From positions 1-64,000 of the forward strand of contig JBBIOD010000005.1 of NCBI GenBank assembly GCA_037443545.1: a DNA stretch of 64,000 bases, written 5' to 3'. The translations under genes and the position numbers were made by a program. The notes beneath the pieces are model-generated. The model did no database searches. It was not told where the DNA came from and saw nothing but the letters and a program-made list of their open reading frames with translations. Each line of letters begins with the position of its first letter. The stretch's first letter is position 1. Of this stretch, positions 8,633 through 15,176 are shown piece by piece. The stretch comes from JASEGV01 sp037443545. Its GTDB lineage: Bacteria; Bacteroidota; Ignavibacteria; UBA10030; BY39.

Positions 8633-9276
8633 GGAATCTCTTTGGCTGAAAGGTCAGTAGTTCGCAGCATCTCTTTAATTTTTGCAGCGACCATATCGAT
8701 TGCAACTCTATTTTCGCCCCCCTTCGGTATTATCACGTCAGCCCAACGCTTACTCGGCTCCACAAATTCGAGATGCATAGGTTTTACTGTCGAATTGTAT
8801 TGGATAATTATTGATTCGATATTCCTCCCCCGCTCAATCAAGTCGCGCCTCAACCTTCTTAATAATCTCTCATCTGCATCTGTATCAACATAAATTTTAA
8901 TATCCATTAAATCGCGAAGTTCTCTTTCGGCAAAGATTAATATTCCCTCTATAATAATAATATTGCGGGGAGGAATAACAATTGTATCTTTCAAACGGGT
9001 ATAAGTTTTAAAATCATAAATAGGATGGTGTATTGTTTCTCCTCTTTTAAGATCATGTAGATGTTCAATTAATAAACTTGATTCAAGTGCGTTGGGATGG
9101 TCGAAATTTATTTCAGACGGCTGGCGACCATTGAATGAAGTAATATCTTTATAATAAGCATCGTGCTCGATAACAGCAACTTTCGAAATATCGAGACGTT
9201 CTAAAATTTTATATGTTACTGTAGTTTTACCGGAACCGGTGCCGCCTGCAATTCCGATTATCAGAGGTTGATTCAT
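8629..9276 (-). CDS. udk: Uridine kinase
   Basis: A 215-residue P-loop kinase phosphorylating uridine and cytidine in pyrimidine salvage. The Walker A motif is GIAGGTGSGKTT at residues 8-19; the EHDAYY, FDHPNA and YDFKTYTR blocks are diagnostic of Udk. Length is normal. It has its own promoter candidate at 9315-9343 and appears monocistronic, since the next gene has a promoter that overlaps its stop codon. Confidence 0.97.
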   Translation of the reverse strand: MNQPLIIGIAGGTGSGKTTVTYKILERLDISKVAVIEHDAYYKDITSFNGRQPSEINFDHPNALESSLLIEHLHDLKRGETIHHPIYDFKTYTRLKDTIVIPPRNIIIIEGILIFAERELRDLMDIKIYVDTDADERLLRRLRRDLIERGRNIESIIIQYNSTVKPMHLEFVEPSKRWADVIIPKGGENRVAIDMVAAKIKEMLRTTDLSAKEIP

Positions 9277-9314
9277 AATAATACCTTTTATATATTACGC
9301 AAGAAGTTTTTGAA

Positions 9315-9343
9315 AATATAAAAGAATTGGACCGTTAAAGCAA
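9315..9343 (-). promoter_or_regulatory. Candidate sigma70-type promoter for udk
   Basis: Minus-strand TTGCTT (9338-9343), a 17-nt spacer and TATATT (9315-9320), about 40 nt before the udk ATG. Confidence 0.55.
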
Positions 9344-9367
9344 ACATTTCCCTGAAATGAAAATTTT

Positions 9368-10468
9368 ATGATTGTTGAACATTTATTAATCATCGTAACT
9401 TCATTAATGATTGTTGAGTTTATTATTTTATTGGTTGGTTTAGTTGAATCGACAAAAACCAAACACAATTACGAATTTGAACCATCAGTTACAATAATTG
9501 TGGCTGCACGCAACGAAGAACACTCAATTAAACCCTGCTTAGAATCTTTATCAAAACTACATTATCCCGCGGAAAAATTGGAAATCATTGTCGTAAATGA
9601 CCAATCAAGTGATGGGACTGAAGAAATTATTAAAAACCATATCGTTAATTATCAACACTTTAAGTTGATAAACACTTCACCGGGCGAAGGACACTTAATA
9701 GGGAAAGTTAATGCAGTTACACAAGGAATCGAGGCTTCGAAAAATGAGTTTATCCTATTTACCGATGCTGACTGCGTTTTACCTAAAAACTGGATTAAAC
9801 AGACTGTTAGTTATTTTCAGAATCATGTGGGGGTGGTCGGCGGATTTACAGTTTTAAGTGCAAACAACACGTTTGAGGGAATACAGTCGTTAGATTGGAT
9901 ATATTTATTTAGCGTAGGTTCAGCAGCGGCAACGTTAGGTTTTCCTTTGACAGGCGTCGGTAACAATTTAGCAGTTCGAAGGAAAGATTATGAACAAACC
10001 GGCGGCTACCGGGTTATTCCGTTTAGTGTTACAGAAGATTACGCACTCACACAAGCGATTGTTAAGAAAAACAAAAGTAAAATGGTTTTTCCGTTGGATG
10101 AGAAGACTATGGTTACAAGTTTAGCCTGTCCGACGTGGAAGAATTTATTTCGCCAAAAACAGCGTTGGGGGGTTGGAGGCTTAGATATGGTAACTATGGG
10201 TTTCGTAGTTTTTAGTCTGCCGTTCGCTTTCAATATTTTAATTATGGTTGGGGGTTTACTCATTTCGCCGTCGCACTGGATGCTTGCATTAATATCAAAA
10301 TTAACAATAGACAGTATATTCTTGACTTATGCTTTACACAAATTAAGAGTAAAAAAATATATGAAATACTTTTTTGCTTTCGAGTTATATCTTTTTATCT
10401 ACTCTATGCTTCTCCCATTCGTTGCAATCCTGACGAAAAAAATTATATGGAAAGAAAGGTCGCTATAA
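9368..10468 (+). CDS. Membrane-anchored family 2 glycosyltransferase
   Basis: A 366-residue GT2 enzyme with an N-terminal helix (about 6-27), a GT-A domain (about 40-270) and hydrophobic C-terminal helices. The nucleotide-sugar motif NDQSSD, the metal-binding FTDADC and the processive-type QKQRW signature are present. This architecture is that of cellulose-synthase-like enzymes acting at the inner membrane on polysaccharide or lipid-linked glycans. The sugar and acceptor are not determinable. It stands alone, divergent from udk, and ends at the bidirectional terminator at 10470-10502. Confidence 0.88.
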   Translation: MIVEHLLIIVTSLMIVEFIILLVGLVESTKTKHNYEFEPSVTIIVAARNEEHSIKPCLESLSKLHYPAEKLEIIVVNDQSSDGTEEIIKNHIVNYQHFKLINTSPGEGHLIGKVNAVTQGIEASKNEFILFTDADCVLPKNWIKQTVSYFQNHVGVVGGFTVLSANNTFEGIQSLDWIYLFSVGSAAATLGFPLTGVGNNLAVRRKDYEQTGGYRVIPFSVTEDYALTQAIVKKNKSKMVFPLDEKTMVTSLACPTWKNLFRQKQRWGVGGLDMVTMGFVVFSLPFAFNILIMVGGLLISPSHWMLALISKLTIDSIFLTYALHKLRVKKYMKYFFAFELYLFIYSMLLPFVAILTKKIIWKERSL

Positions 10469-10469
10469 A

Positions 10470-10502
10470 CTAAGAAGCCCTTTCGTTGAAAGGGCTTCTT
10501 AG
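10470..10502. terminator. Bidirectional stem-loop terminator
   Basis: A perfect 15-bp inverted repeat (10470-10484 and 10488-10502) with a 3-nt loop between two convergent genes. The stem arms end in A/T-rich runs that can act as the U-tract in both directions. Confidence 0.8.
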
Positions 10503-10515
10503 AATTAGAAACATA

Positions 10516-11553
10516 TTAGCGTATCCGTGAACTCGGGACACCCAACCGTTTTAGTTTATACCGGAGAGTTTGTTCCGTCATACCTAAAAAATGAGCCGCT
10601 TTCGATTGGTTAAAACTGAATTTACCGAGTGCCCGTTCGATAATTCCTTTTTCGATAACATCTAAAGAATTATCGAGTATAAATTCTTGATCGCTCTCGA
10701 TATTGTTGAGCATTTTAACGACTTCGGTTTTCTCGTCTAATAGTTCCTGCGGTAGTGTAAATCTTCCACCGCTTGAGAAGAGAACCGACTTATCGATTAC
10801 TGCCTTTAGCTCTCGTATATTTTCCTTCCACGGTTGTCTGACTAAAACTTCGATGGCGTTAACATCGATAGCCAAATCGCCGATACCAAGTTCCTGGCAA
10901 ATTTCATTAGTGTAATACTTCACTAGAACTGGTATATCTTCTGGGCGTTCGCGTAACGGGGCTACTTCGATTTTTTCAAATTCAGAAATTTTATTCAGCA
11001 ATCCTTCTAATATTTTATGTCTCTCAAATAACTCTTTCGGCGAGGCTTTCATAGTAATTATCAGGCGGATATCCACCGGTTCAGCGTGATCGCTGCCTTG
11101 GCGGCGAGTAATCCTTTCGTTCATAAAAGATAAAATTTTCATCTGGTTACGGAAACTTGCTTCTTCAATCTCTTCAATTAATACTGTTCCGTGATTTGCA
11201 ATTTCGAAAAGCCCACGCTTGCTCGACGACCCACCGACACCTTTAGTCCCTGAGTCGAAACCAAAGAGCACCGCTTCTAATTCTCTGTCATCAAGGACAG
11301 ACAAATTCAAAGAAGCAAAAGGCAATGACTCTTCATCATGTTTACTTAGTGCATAAATATTCTTGGCTATCGCCCCTTTACCCACACCCGGTTCACCAAT
11401 TATAATAATATCGCGTCTCGTTTTGGAAAGCCGTGAAATTTGCTTGAGAAGCTGCTCAACTGACTTGCTCTTACCAATGATTGGATATTCCATCTTCTCA
11501 GTTGATTTTTCTTCAGCTGTTTTTGTTGTTTTCTCTTTTTCCATTGTCTCCAC
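10516..11553 (-). CDS. Fis/AAA+ transcriptional regulator of the NtrC type lacking a GAFTGA loop
   Basis: A 345-residue protein with an NtrC-like AAA+ domain (about 22-250) and a Fis helix-turn-helix (about 315-340, ending SSRIR). Walker A is GEPGVGKG at 53-60, and the arginine-finger segment LRERPEDIP is intact. The sigma54-contact motif GAFTGA is not preserved: the aligned stretch near 102-107 reads GTKGVG. Walker B has EE instead of DE (127-128). No receiver or sensor domain precedes the AAA+ part. It may therefore be a DNA-binding regulator that no longer remodels sigma54 polymerase. It is the second gene of a unit with the membrane protein at 11586-12731, 32 bp away. Confidence 0.85.
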   Translation of the reverse strand: METMEKEKTTKTAEEKSTEKMEYPIIGKSKSVEQLLKQISRLSKTRRDIIIIGEPGVGKGAIAKNIYALSKHDEESLPFASLNLSVLDDRELEAVLFGFDSGTKGVGGSSSKRGLFEIANHGTVLIEEIEEASFRNQMKILSFMNERITRRQGSDHAEPVDIRLIITMKASPKELFERHKILEGLLNKISEFEKIEVAPLRERPEDIPVLVKYYTNEICQELGIGDLAIDVNAIEVLVRQPWKENIRELKAVIDKSVLFSSGGRFTLPQELLDEKTEVVKMLNNIESDQEFILDNSLDVIEKGIIERALGKFSFNQSKAAHFLGMTEQTLRYKLKRLGVPSSRIR

Positions 11554-11585
11554 TCTTTATTTATTGTTTATATAAAATTTTGTTT

Positions 11586-12731
11586 TCATCTCTGCTCAAA
11601 CAACCTGCCTTTCAAATCTTTTGAGCTTGTAAAATTCTTCAATATATATCTGTCGATACCATCCATCCATCTTGTAATTTTTTCAGGATTTGTTTGGATC
11701 TCAACTTCGTAAAATTCACCTACTACCGATTTGATAAATTTCAATCGGGCATAAAAGAAAATTACAAGAGTAGCGAAAAATCCTGCAGAAAAATACTGGC
11801 CTATTCTAAATAATTCGATATAACCGGCAAACTCTACGCTTTTTATAACAGCCCACTGGTGAAAAATATCTAAACTAAATATTAACAAAAAAACATACAT
11901 CATTTTATCTATATATGCACCTTGAGGAGGATCTTTCGCATATTGGTAACCACAATATAATAAAATAAATAGAATAACAAAAACATCCATATAAATTATT
12001 TTAAAATAAATGGGCTGGTATAATAAGATTTTCCATCCATTTTCTTTCGTATATGGAAGTAATTTTTCGATTTGTTTTAGATTGGCTTCAGGATACAATT
12101 GACCAACGACCTCGCCATCAGTTATTGCAGGAAGTTTTACAAGTGCGGCAATTTCGTTTGCATTTGGTTCACGATTATGTTGCTTTATATACTCTTCCTT
12201 TGTAGCTTTTACAATTTTAAATTTTTGTATATTTTCGGTTGTGTAGATATATGGCTTACCTTCGGATTGGGGATTCTCCAAAAAGGGGTGATAATAGAAA
12301 AACGCAACCCCTAATACCACAGCCGCAGTAGCAAGATATTTTTGATAAATTTTAAAATTATGGAATAACAAATCAAAGACTAAATAAACAATTGCGAATG
12401 CAAATGTTGTAGTAAAAATAATAAAAAGATATTGGAATAGGTAAACTGAACCATATGCAGAGTCTAATAATAGATCGAAGAAACCAAAATATTTTAAAAT
12501 ATCTAAGAAAGAATTAGCGAAAAATAATGAGAAATTCAAAAATATAAATTTATGTTTTCGAGTGGGTTCATTAATAACGATAAAAAGAGAAAAATAAAAT
12601 AATAGAACTTGAATAGATAGAGAAATCAGAACCGGAATGTTAGGAAAATTTGTCCCAAACAAAACAAAGCCAATAGCAAGAAGCGATAGTGTTGCAATCC
12701 ACAATTTTAGAACTAATTTTACCTGTTTCAT
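11586..12731 (-). CDS. Polytopic membrane protein of unknown family
   Basis: A 381-residue protein that I do not recognise. Five hydrophobic helices lie in residues 8-150, followed by a hydrophilic region of about 90 residues (155-245, rich in K/E and asparagine), then three more helices to about 330 and a soluble 50-residue tail. This layout could suit a sensor or a scaffold, but no enzymatic motif is visible. It has the best-formed promoter in the area (12757-12785), a CRP/FNR-like palindrome upstream, and is followed by the AAA+/Fis regulator. It is divergent from the repeat-peptide gene. Confidence 0.75.
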   Translation of the reverse strand: MKQVKLVLKLWIATLSLLAIGFVLFGTNFPNIPVLISLSIQVLLFYFSLFIVINEPTRKHKFIFLNFSLFFANSFLDILKYFGFFDLLLDSAYGSVYLFQYLFIIFTTTFAFAIVYLVFDLLFHNFKIYQKYLATAAVVLGVAFFYYHPFLENPQSEGKPYIYTTENIQKFKIVKATKEEYIKQHNREPNANEIAALVKLPAITDGEVVGQLYPEANLKQIEKLLPYTKENGWKILLYQPIYFKIIYMDVFVILFILLYCGYQYAKDPPQGAYIDKMMYVFLLIFSLDIFHQWAVIKSVEFAGYIELFRIGQYFSAGFFATLVIFFYARLKFIKSVVGEFYEVEIQTNPEKITRWMDGIDRYILKNFTSSKDLKGRLFEQR

Positions 12732-12756
12732 ATATATCTTTTAATTTCGTGTGTTC

Positions 12757-12785
12757 AATATAATGAATAAAAGAGTATGTGTCAA
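12757..12785 (-). promoter_or_regulatory. Strong sigma70-type promoter for the membrane protein-regulator operon
   Basis: Minus-strand TTGACA (12780-12785), a 17-nt spacer and TATATT (12757-12762), roughly 20 nt of leader before the start codon at 12731. Confidence 0.65.
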
Positions 12786-12821
12786 GTATTTTCGCAATTA
12801 TTTTTTTATAAAAGCATTTAG

Positions 12822-12837
12822 TGTGATGTAAATCACT
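12822..12837. promoter_or_regulatory. CRP/FNR-type operator palindrome
   Basis: TGTGA-N6-TCACT with a nested perfect GTGAT-N4-ATCAC inverted repeat, in the divergent region between the membrane-protein promoter and the repeat-peptide gene. The centre is about 80 bp upstream of the predicted minus-strand start, a plausible activator distance for the CRP/FNR family. The regulator itself is not in the window. Confidence 0.5.
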
Positions 12838-12880
12838 AAATTTTAAACCTATTTTTTAAGTCCTTTTTTTATTAAAAAAG

Positions 12881-12951
12881 TTGCGAAATTTCCTTTAAAT
12901 TATTAAATTTTCACCAGAAAATTTGATTAGTATTTTACGTTAAAATAAAAA
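12881..12951 (+). promoter_or_regulatory. Candidate promoter region of the repeat-peptide gene
   Basis: Two overlapping possibilities with 17-nt spacers: TTGCGA (12881-12886)/TAAATT (12904-12909), and TTGATT (12923-12928)/TAAAAA (12946-12951). Neither -10 is strong. The leader carries an AAAGGAG site before the ATG. Confidence 0.35.
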
Positions 12952-12974
12952 AATTAATTAAAAGGAGATATAAC

Positions 12975-13235
12975 ATGTTAACGAACCTTAAAAACAACAA
13001 AAATTTTAAACGGATCAGCTCTGTAATTCTGACATTAGTTATGGTACTAACCATAAATGGGACCATTTCTTTTGCGTCGGATGATAACAATCGTGCCTCA
13101 TCAACCTTAATGATACCAATAAACACACCTCCGATCGATAAGGCCTCATCTACCTTAATGATACCAATAAACACGCCTCCGATTGATAAGGCCAGCTCTA
13201 CCTTAATGATACCGATAAATACGCCCCATCCATAA
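12975..13235 (+). CDS. Small secreted peptide with three tandem 16-residue repeats, unknown function
   Basis: An 86-residue precursor. It has a Lys/Arg-rich start, a hydrophobic core (14-32) and a likely signal-peptidase site after ISFA (Ala34). The mature part is almost only repeats: ASSTLMIPINTPPIDK at 41-56 and 57-72, and a shorter ASSTLMIPINTPHP at 73-86. Each repeat is preceded by a basic residue (R40, K56, K72), so cleavage after Lys/Arg would release near-identical peptides. The copies differ at seven codons, all silently. AAAGGAG lies 8 nt before the ATG, and a strong terminator follows the stop. There is no Cys and no nearby peptide-modifying enzyme. I know of no family; a signalling peptide, a surface filament or a toxin precursor are all possible. 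Confidence 0.85.
   Translation: MLTNLKNNKNFKRISSVILTLVMVLTINGTISFASDDNNRASSTLMIPINTPPIDKASSTLMIPINTPPIDKASSTLMIPINTPHP
13095..13235 (+). repeat. Three tandem 48-bp coding repeats (third is 45 bp)
   Basis: Units at 13095-13142, 13143-13190 and 13191-13235. They are in-frame and diverged only at synonymous positions until the last two codons of unit three, where His-Pro and the stop replace Pro-Ile-Asp-Lys. Confidence 0.95.
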
Positions 13236-13257
13236 CTAGAAACAAATTTGTTTTTTC

Positions 13258-13298
13258 AGGGCTTTGCCACGTACTTCTGGTCTAAGCCCTTTTTTTTT
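13258..13298 (+). terminator. Rho-independent terminator of the repeat-peptide gene
   Basis: AGGGCTT (13258-13264) pairs with AAGCCCT (13284-13290), with a further inner CCA/TGG pairing, followed by nine T (13290-13298). It ends the peptide transcript 60 nt after its stop codon. Confidence 0.88.
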
Positions 13299-13331
13299 CA
13301 TCCAAATATTTGTTATTTTGAAACAAATTAT

Positions 13332-14291
13332 TTGGACAACCTTTTGGAATTTTCAACTCGATATAAATCAATCAAAAACTACTTACTCCATAGTTTTTTA
13401 TTTATTATCACTTTTTTTACAACTACACTTGCCGGAGTAATGTGGTTGAATAAGGACCCGTTTGATCTAATCAATTTTTATTTGGGACTTCATTACTCAA
13501 TTCCTCTTCTATCTATACTCGCTGCACACGAATTCGGTCATTATTTTGCAGCAAAATATCACAAAATCGAGACTACACTTCCTTATTTTATTCCAATACC
13601 TCCATTCCTATTCAATCCATTTGGAACGATGGGCGCAGTAATAAAAATTAAATCTCCAATCCCAACAAAAAAAGCCCTCTTTGATATCGGAAGTGCCGGA
13701 CCTATTGCAGGATTTATCTTTACAATTATAATTTTGATTTATGGTTTAGCCAATTTACCACCTATAACATATCTATTTCAGATTCATCCTGAATATGCGT
13801 TGAATGGATCGATTCCAACCAAAGGACTTTCATTTGGGCACTCAATCTTGACATACACGATTCAGTCTCTCTCAAGTGATGCACGTAATTTCCCGCCGAT
13901 GAACGAAATTTACCACTATCCGTATCTTTGCGTAGCTTGGTTTGGCCTTTTCATTACAGCACTAAACTTAATTCCGGTCGGTCAGCTCGACGGAGGTCAT
14001 ATTTTGTATGCTCTGATCGGAAAGCATCAAGGGATATTTTCACGCATATTTTTCGCCGCAATAATTATTATCGGTTTAACCAGCTTTATTCCTGATATGG
14101 GCTTCCAAGTAGGAACCGTCGGATGGTTAATTTTTGCCATCATCCTTTTCTTCCTTATTAAACTTGATCATCCACCAATTCATGACGACACCCCTTTAGA
14201 TCATAAAAGAAAAATCATCGGTTGGTTGGCTATTCTTATTTTTATCATTGCCTTCACACCAATTCCTTTTTACGAGTTGATTCCTTCATAA
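13332..14291 (+). CDS. Site-2 protease-family (M50) intramembrane metalloprotease
   Basis: A polytopic zinc protease that cuts substrates within the membrane. The zinc motif HEFGH sits in AAHEFGHYFAAK, and the third-ligand motif is in LIPVGQLDGGH. The remaining helices and the C-terminal hydrophobic tail fit the bacterial S2P/M50B family of about 320 residues. The open frame reaches back to a TTG at 13248, but that lies in the terminator of the preceding gene, so I use the TTG at 13332; the first in-frame ATG (13440) would remove part of helix 1. No PDZ domain is present, unlike RseP. The natural substrate is unknown; the neighbouring secreted repeat peptide is a speculative candidate. Confidence 0.85.
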   Translation: MDNLLEFSTRYKSIKNYLLHSFLFIITFFTTTLAGVMWLNKDPFDLINFYLGLHYSIPLLSILAAHEFGHYFAAKYHKIETTLPYFIPIPPFLFNPFGTMGAVIKIKSPIPTKKALFDIGSAGPIAGFIFTIIILIYGLANLPPITYLFQIHPEYALNGSIPTKGLSFGHSILTYTIQSLSSDARNFPPMNEIYHYPYLCVAWFGLFITALNLIPVGQLDGGHILYALIGKHQGIFSRIFFAAIIIIGLTSFIPDMGFQVGTVGWLIFAIILFFLIKLDHPPIHDDTPLDHKRKIIGWLAILIFIIAFTPIPFYELIPS

Positions 14292-14292
14292 A

Positions 14293-14321
14293 TTGACTTT
14301 TACTCTGTGATTTTGTAATTT
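14293..14321 (+). promoter_or_regulatory. Possible promoter of the lipoprotein-T9SS-PorV operon
   Basis: TTGACT (14293-14298), a 17-nt spacer and TAATTT (14316-14321), about 15 nt before the ATG at 14337. The -10 box is weak. Confidence 0.35.
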
Positions 14322-14336
14322 ACTTCAACATCTTAT

Positions 14337-15176
14337 ATGCAAAGATATTTATTACTAATATTGTTAATTATTTCATTGCTTTCTGCATGTGATAATGATA
14401 AATATGGTCCATACGATATCAGTTTATCGGTCCCTTTCATTTCACAAGTAAAGTTAGCATACTATAATATAGATTCTGATACGATCAAAACTGGAAATCA
14501 ATTCTCGTTAGCCGATACAATCACAATACGCAACCGGGTATCAGCACATATTTCCGACAAGGATGGTTGGGATGATTTGAGGAACGTGAAATTCGTTATA
14601 TACCAACCGAGTACGAATAAACCTGTTAGTCAAGGATTGCTTAACGATTACGGACAAGAAGCCGATTCGATAGCCGGTGATGGCGTTTTTTCCGGCTTAA
14701 TTTCTTTTCAAATTCCACGCGTCATAGTCGGTAATTTCATCGTTGAACTTCAAGCTGAGGATCATAGTCGACTACAAAGTAACATATATTCGACAACCTT
14801 TAGGATTAGCAGGATGGGAAAACCCCCTATTATCTTTGATTTAAAAGCTCCTGAAAATACTACACTACCTACATCGGGCGAAAAAGTTATCCTAATGAGT
14901 GTTGCCACATTCGATACTAACGGCTACAATGATATTAAGGAAGTTTATTTCCGAAGTCTAGATGCGTCAGACCCCACCCGAAAATTCTTCCTGTTAGACA
15001 ACGGTAACATTTTTACGAGTGGTGATTCCATTGCAAATGACGGGATCTTTTCAATTTTGGTAAAGCTTCCGTTTAACATGACACCTAAGTCATACCGCTT
15101 TGAATTTGAAGCCAAAGATTATACCGAATTATTAAGCAACAAAATTCTTCACACCTTAACGGTAACTCAACCTTGA
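14337..15176 (+). CDS. Lipoprotein with two choice-of-anchor/Ig-like modules
   Basis: A 279-residue exported lipoprotein with a lipobox LLSAC, so Cys18 would be lipidated. Two related beta-rich modules (about 40-150 and 155-275) each carry a motif of the form SIAGDGVFSG / SIANDGIFSI, typical of choice-of-anchor X-type domains found in Bacteroidota surface proteins. The stop overlaps the next gene's TTG start (TTGA), so translation is coupled. It leads an operon with a T9SS cargo protein and two PorV/PorQ-like proteins, suggesting a cell-surface role. Confidence 0.75.
   Translation: MQRYLLLILLIISLLSACDNDKYGPYDISLSVPFISQVKLAYYNIDSDTIKTGNQFSLADTITIRNRVSAHISDKDGWDDLRNVKFVIYQPSTNKPVSQGLLNDYGQEADSIAGDGVFSGLISFQIPRVIVGNFIVELQAEDHSRLQSNIYSTTFRISRMGKPPIIFDLKAPENTTLPTSGEKVILMSVATFDTNGYNDIKEVYFRSLDASDPTRKFFLLDNGNIFTSGDSIANDGIFSILVKLPFNMTPKSYRFEFEAKDYTELLSNKILHTLTVTQP

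Noticed and set aside
12935..13174. Minus-strand frame across the repeat peptide (79 codons, also repetitive)
   Set aside because: The plus strand has the SD site, signal peptide, silent-only divergence and terminator; the minus frame has none and only mirrors the repeat.
13095..13235. CRISPR-like array
   Set aside because: The 48-bp units follow each other without spacers, keep the reading frame and differ at synonymous positions, so they are coding repeats.
12975..13235. Graspetide or lanthipeptide precursor
   Set aside because: The repeats look like multi-core RiPP precursors, but there is an export signal, no Cys, and no ATP-grasp, lanthionine or radical SAM gene nearby.
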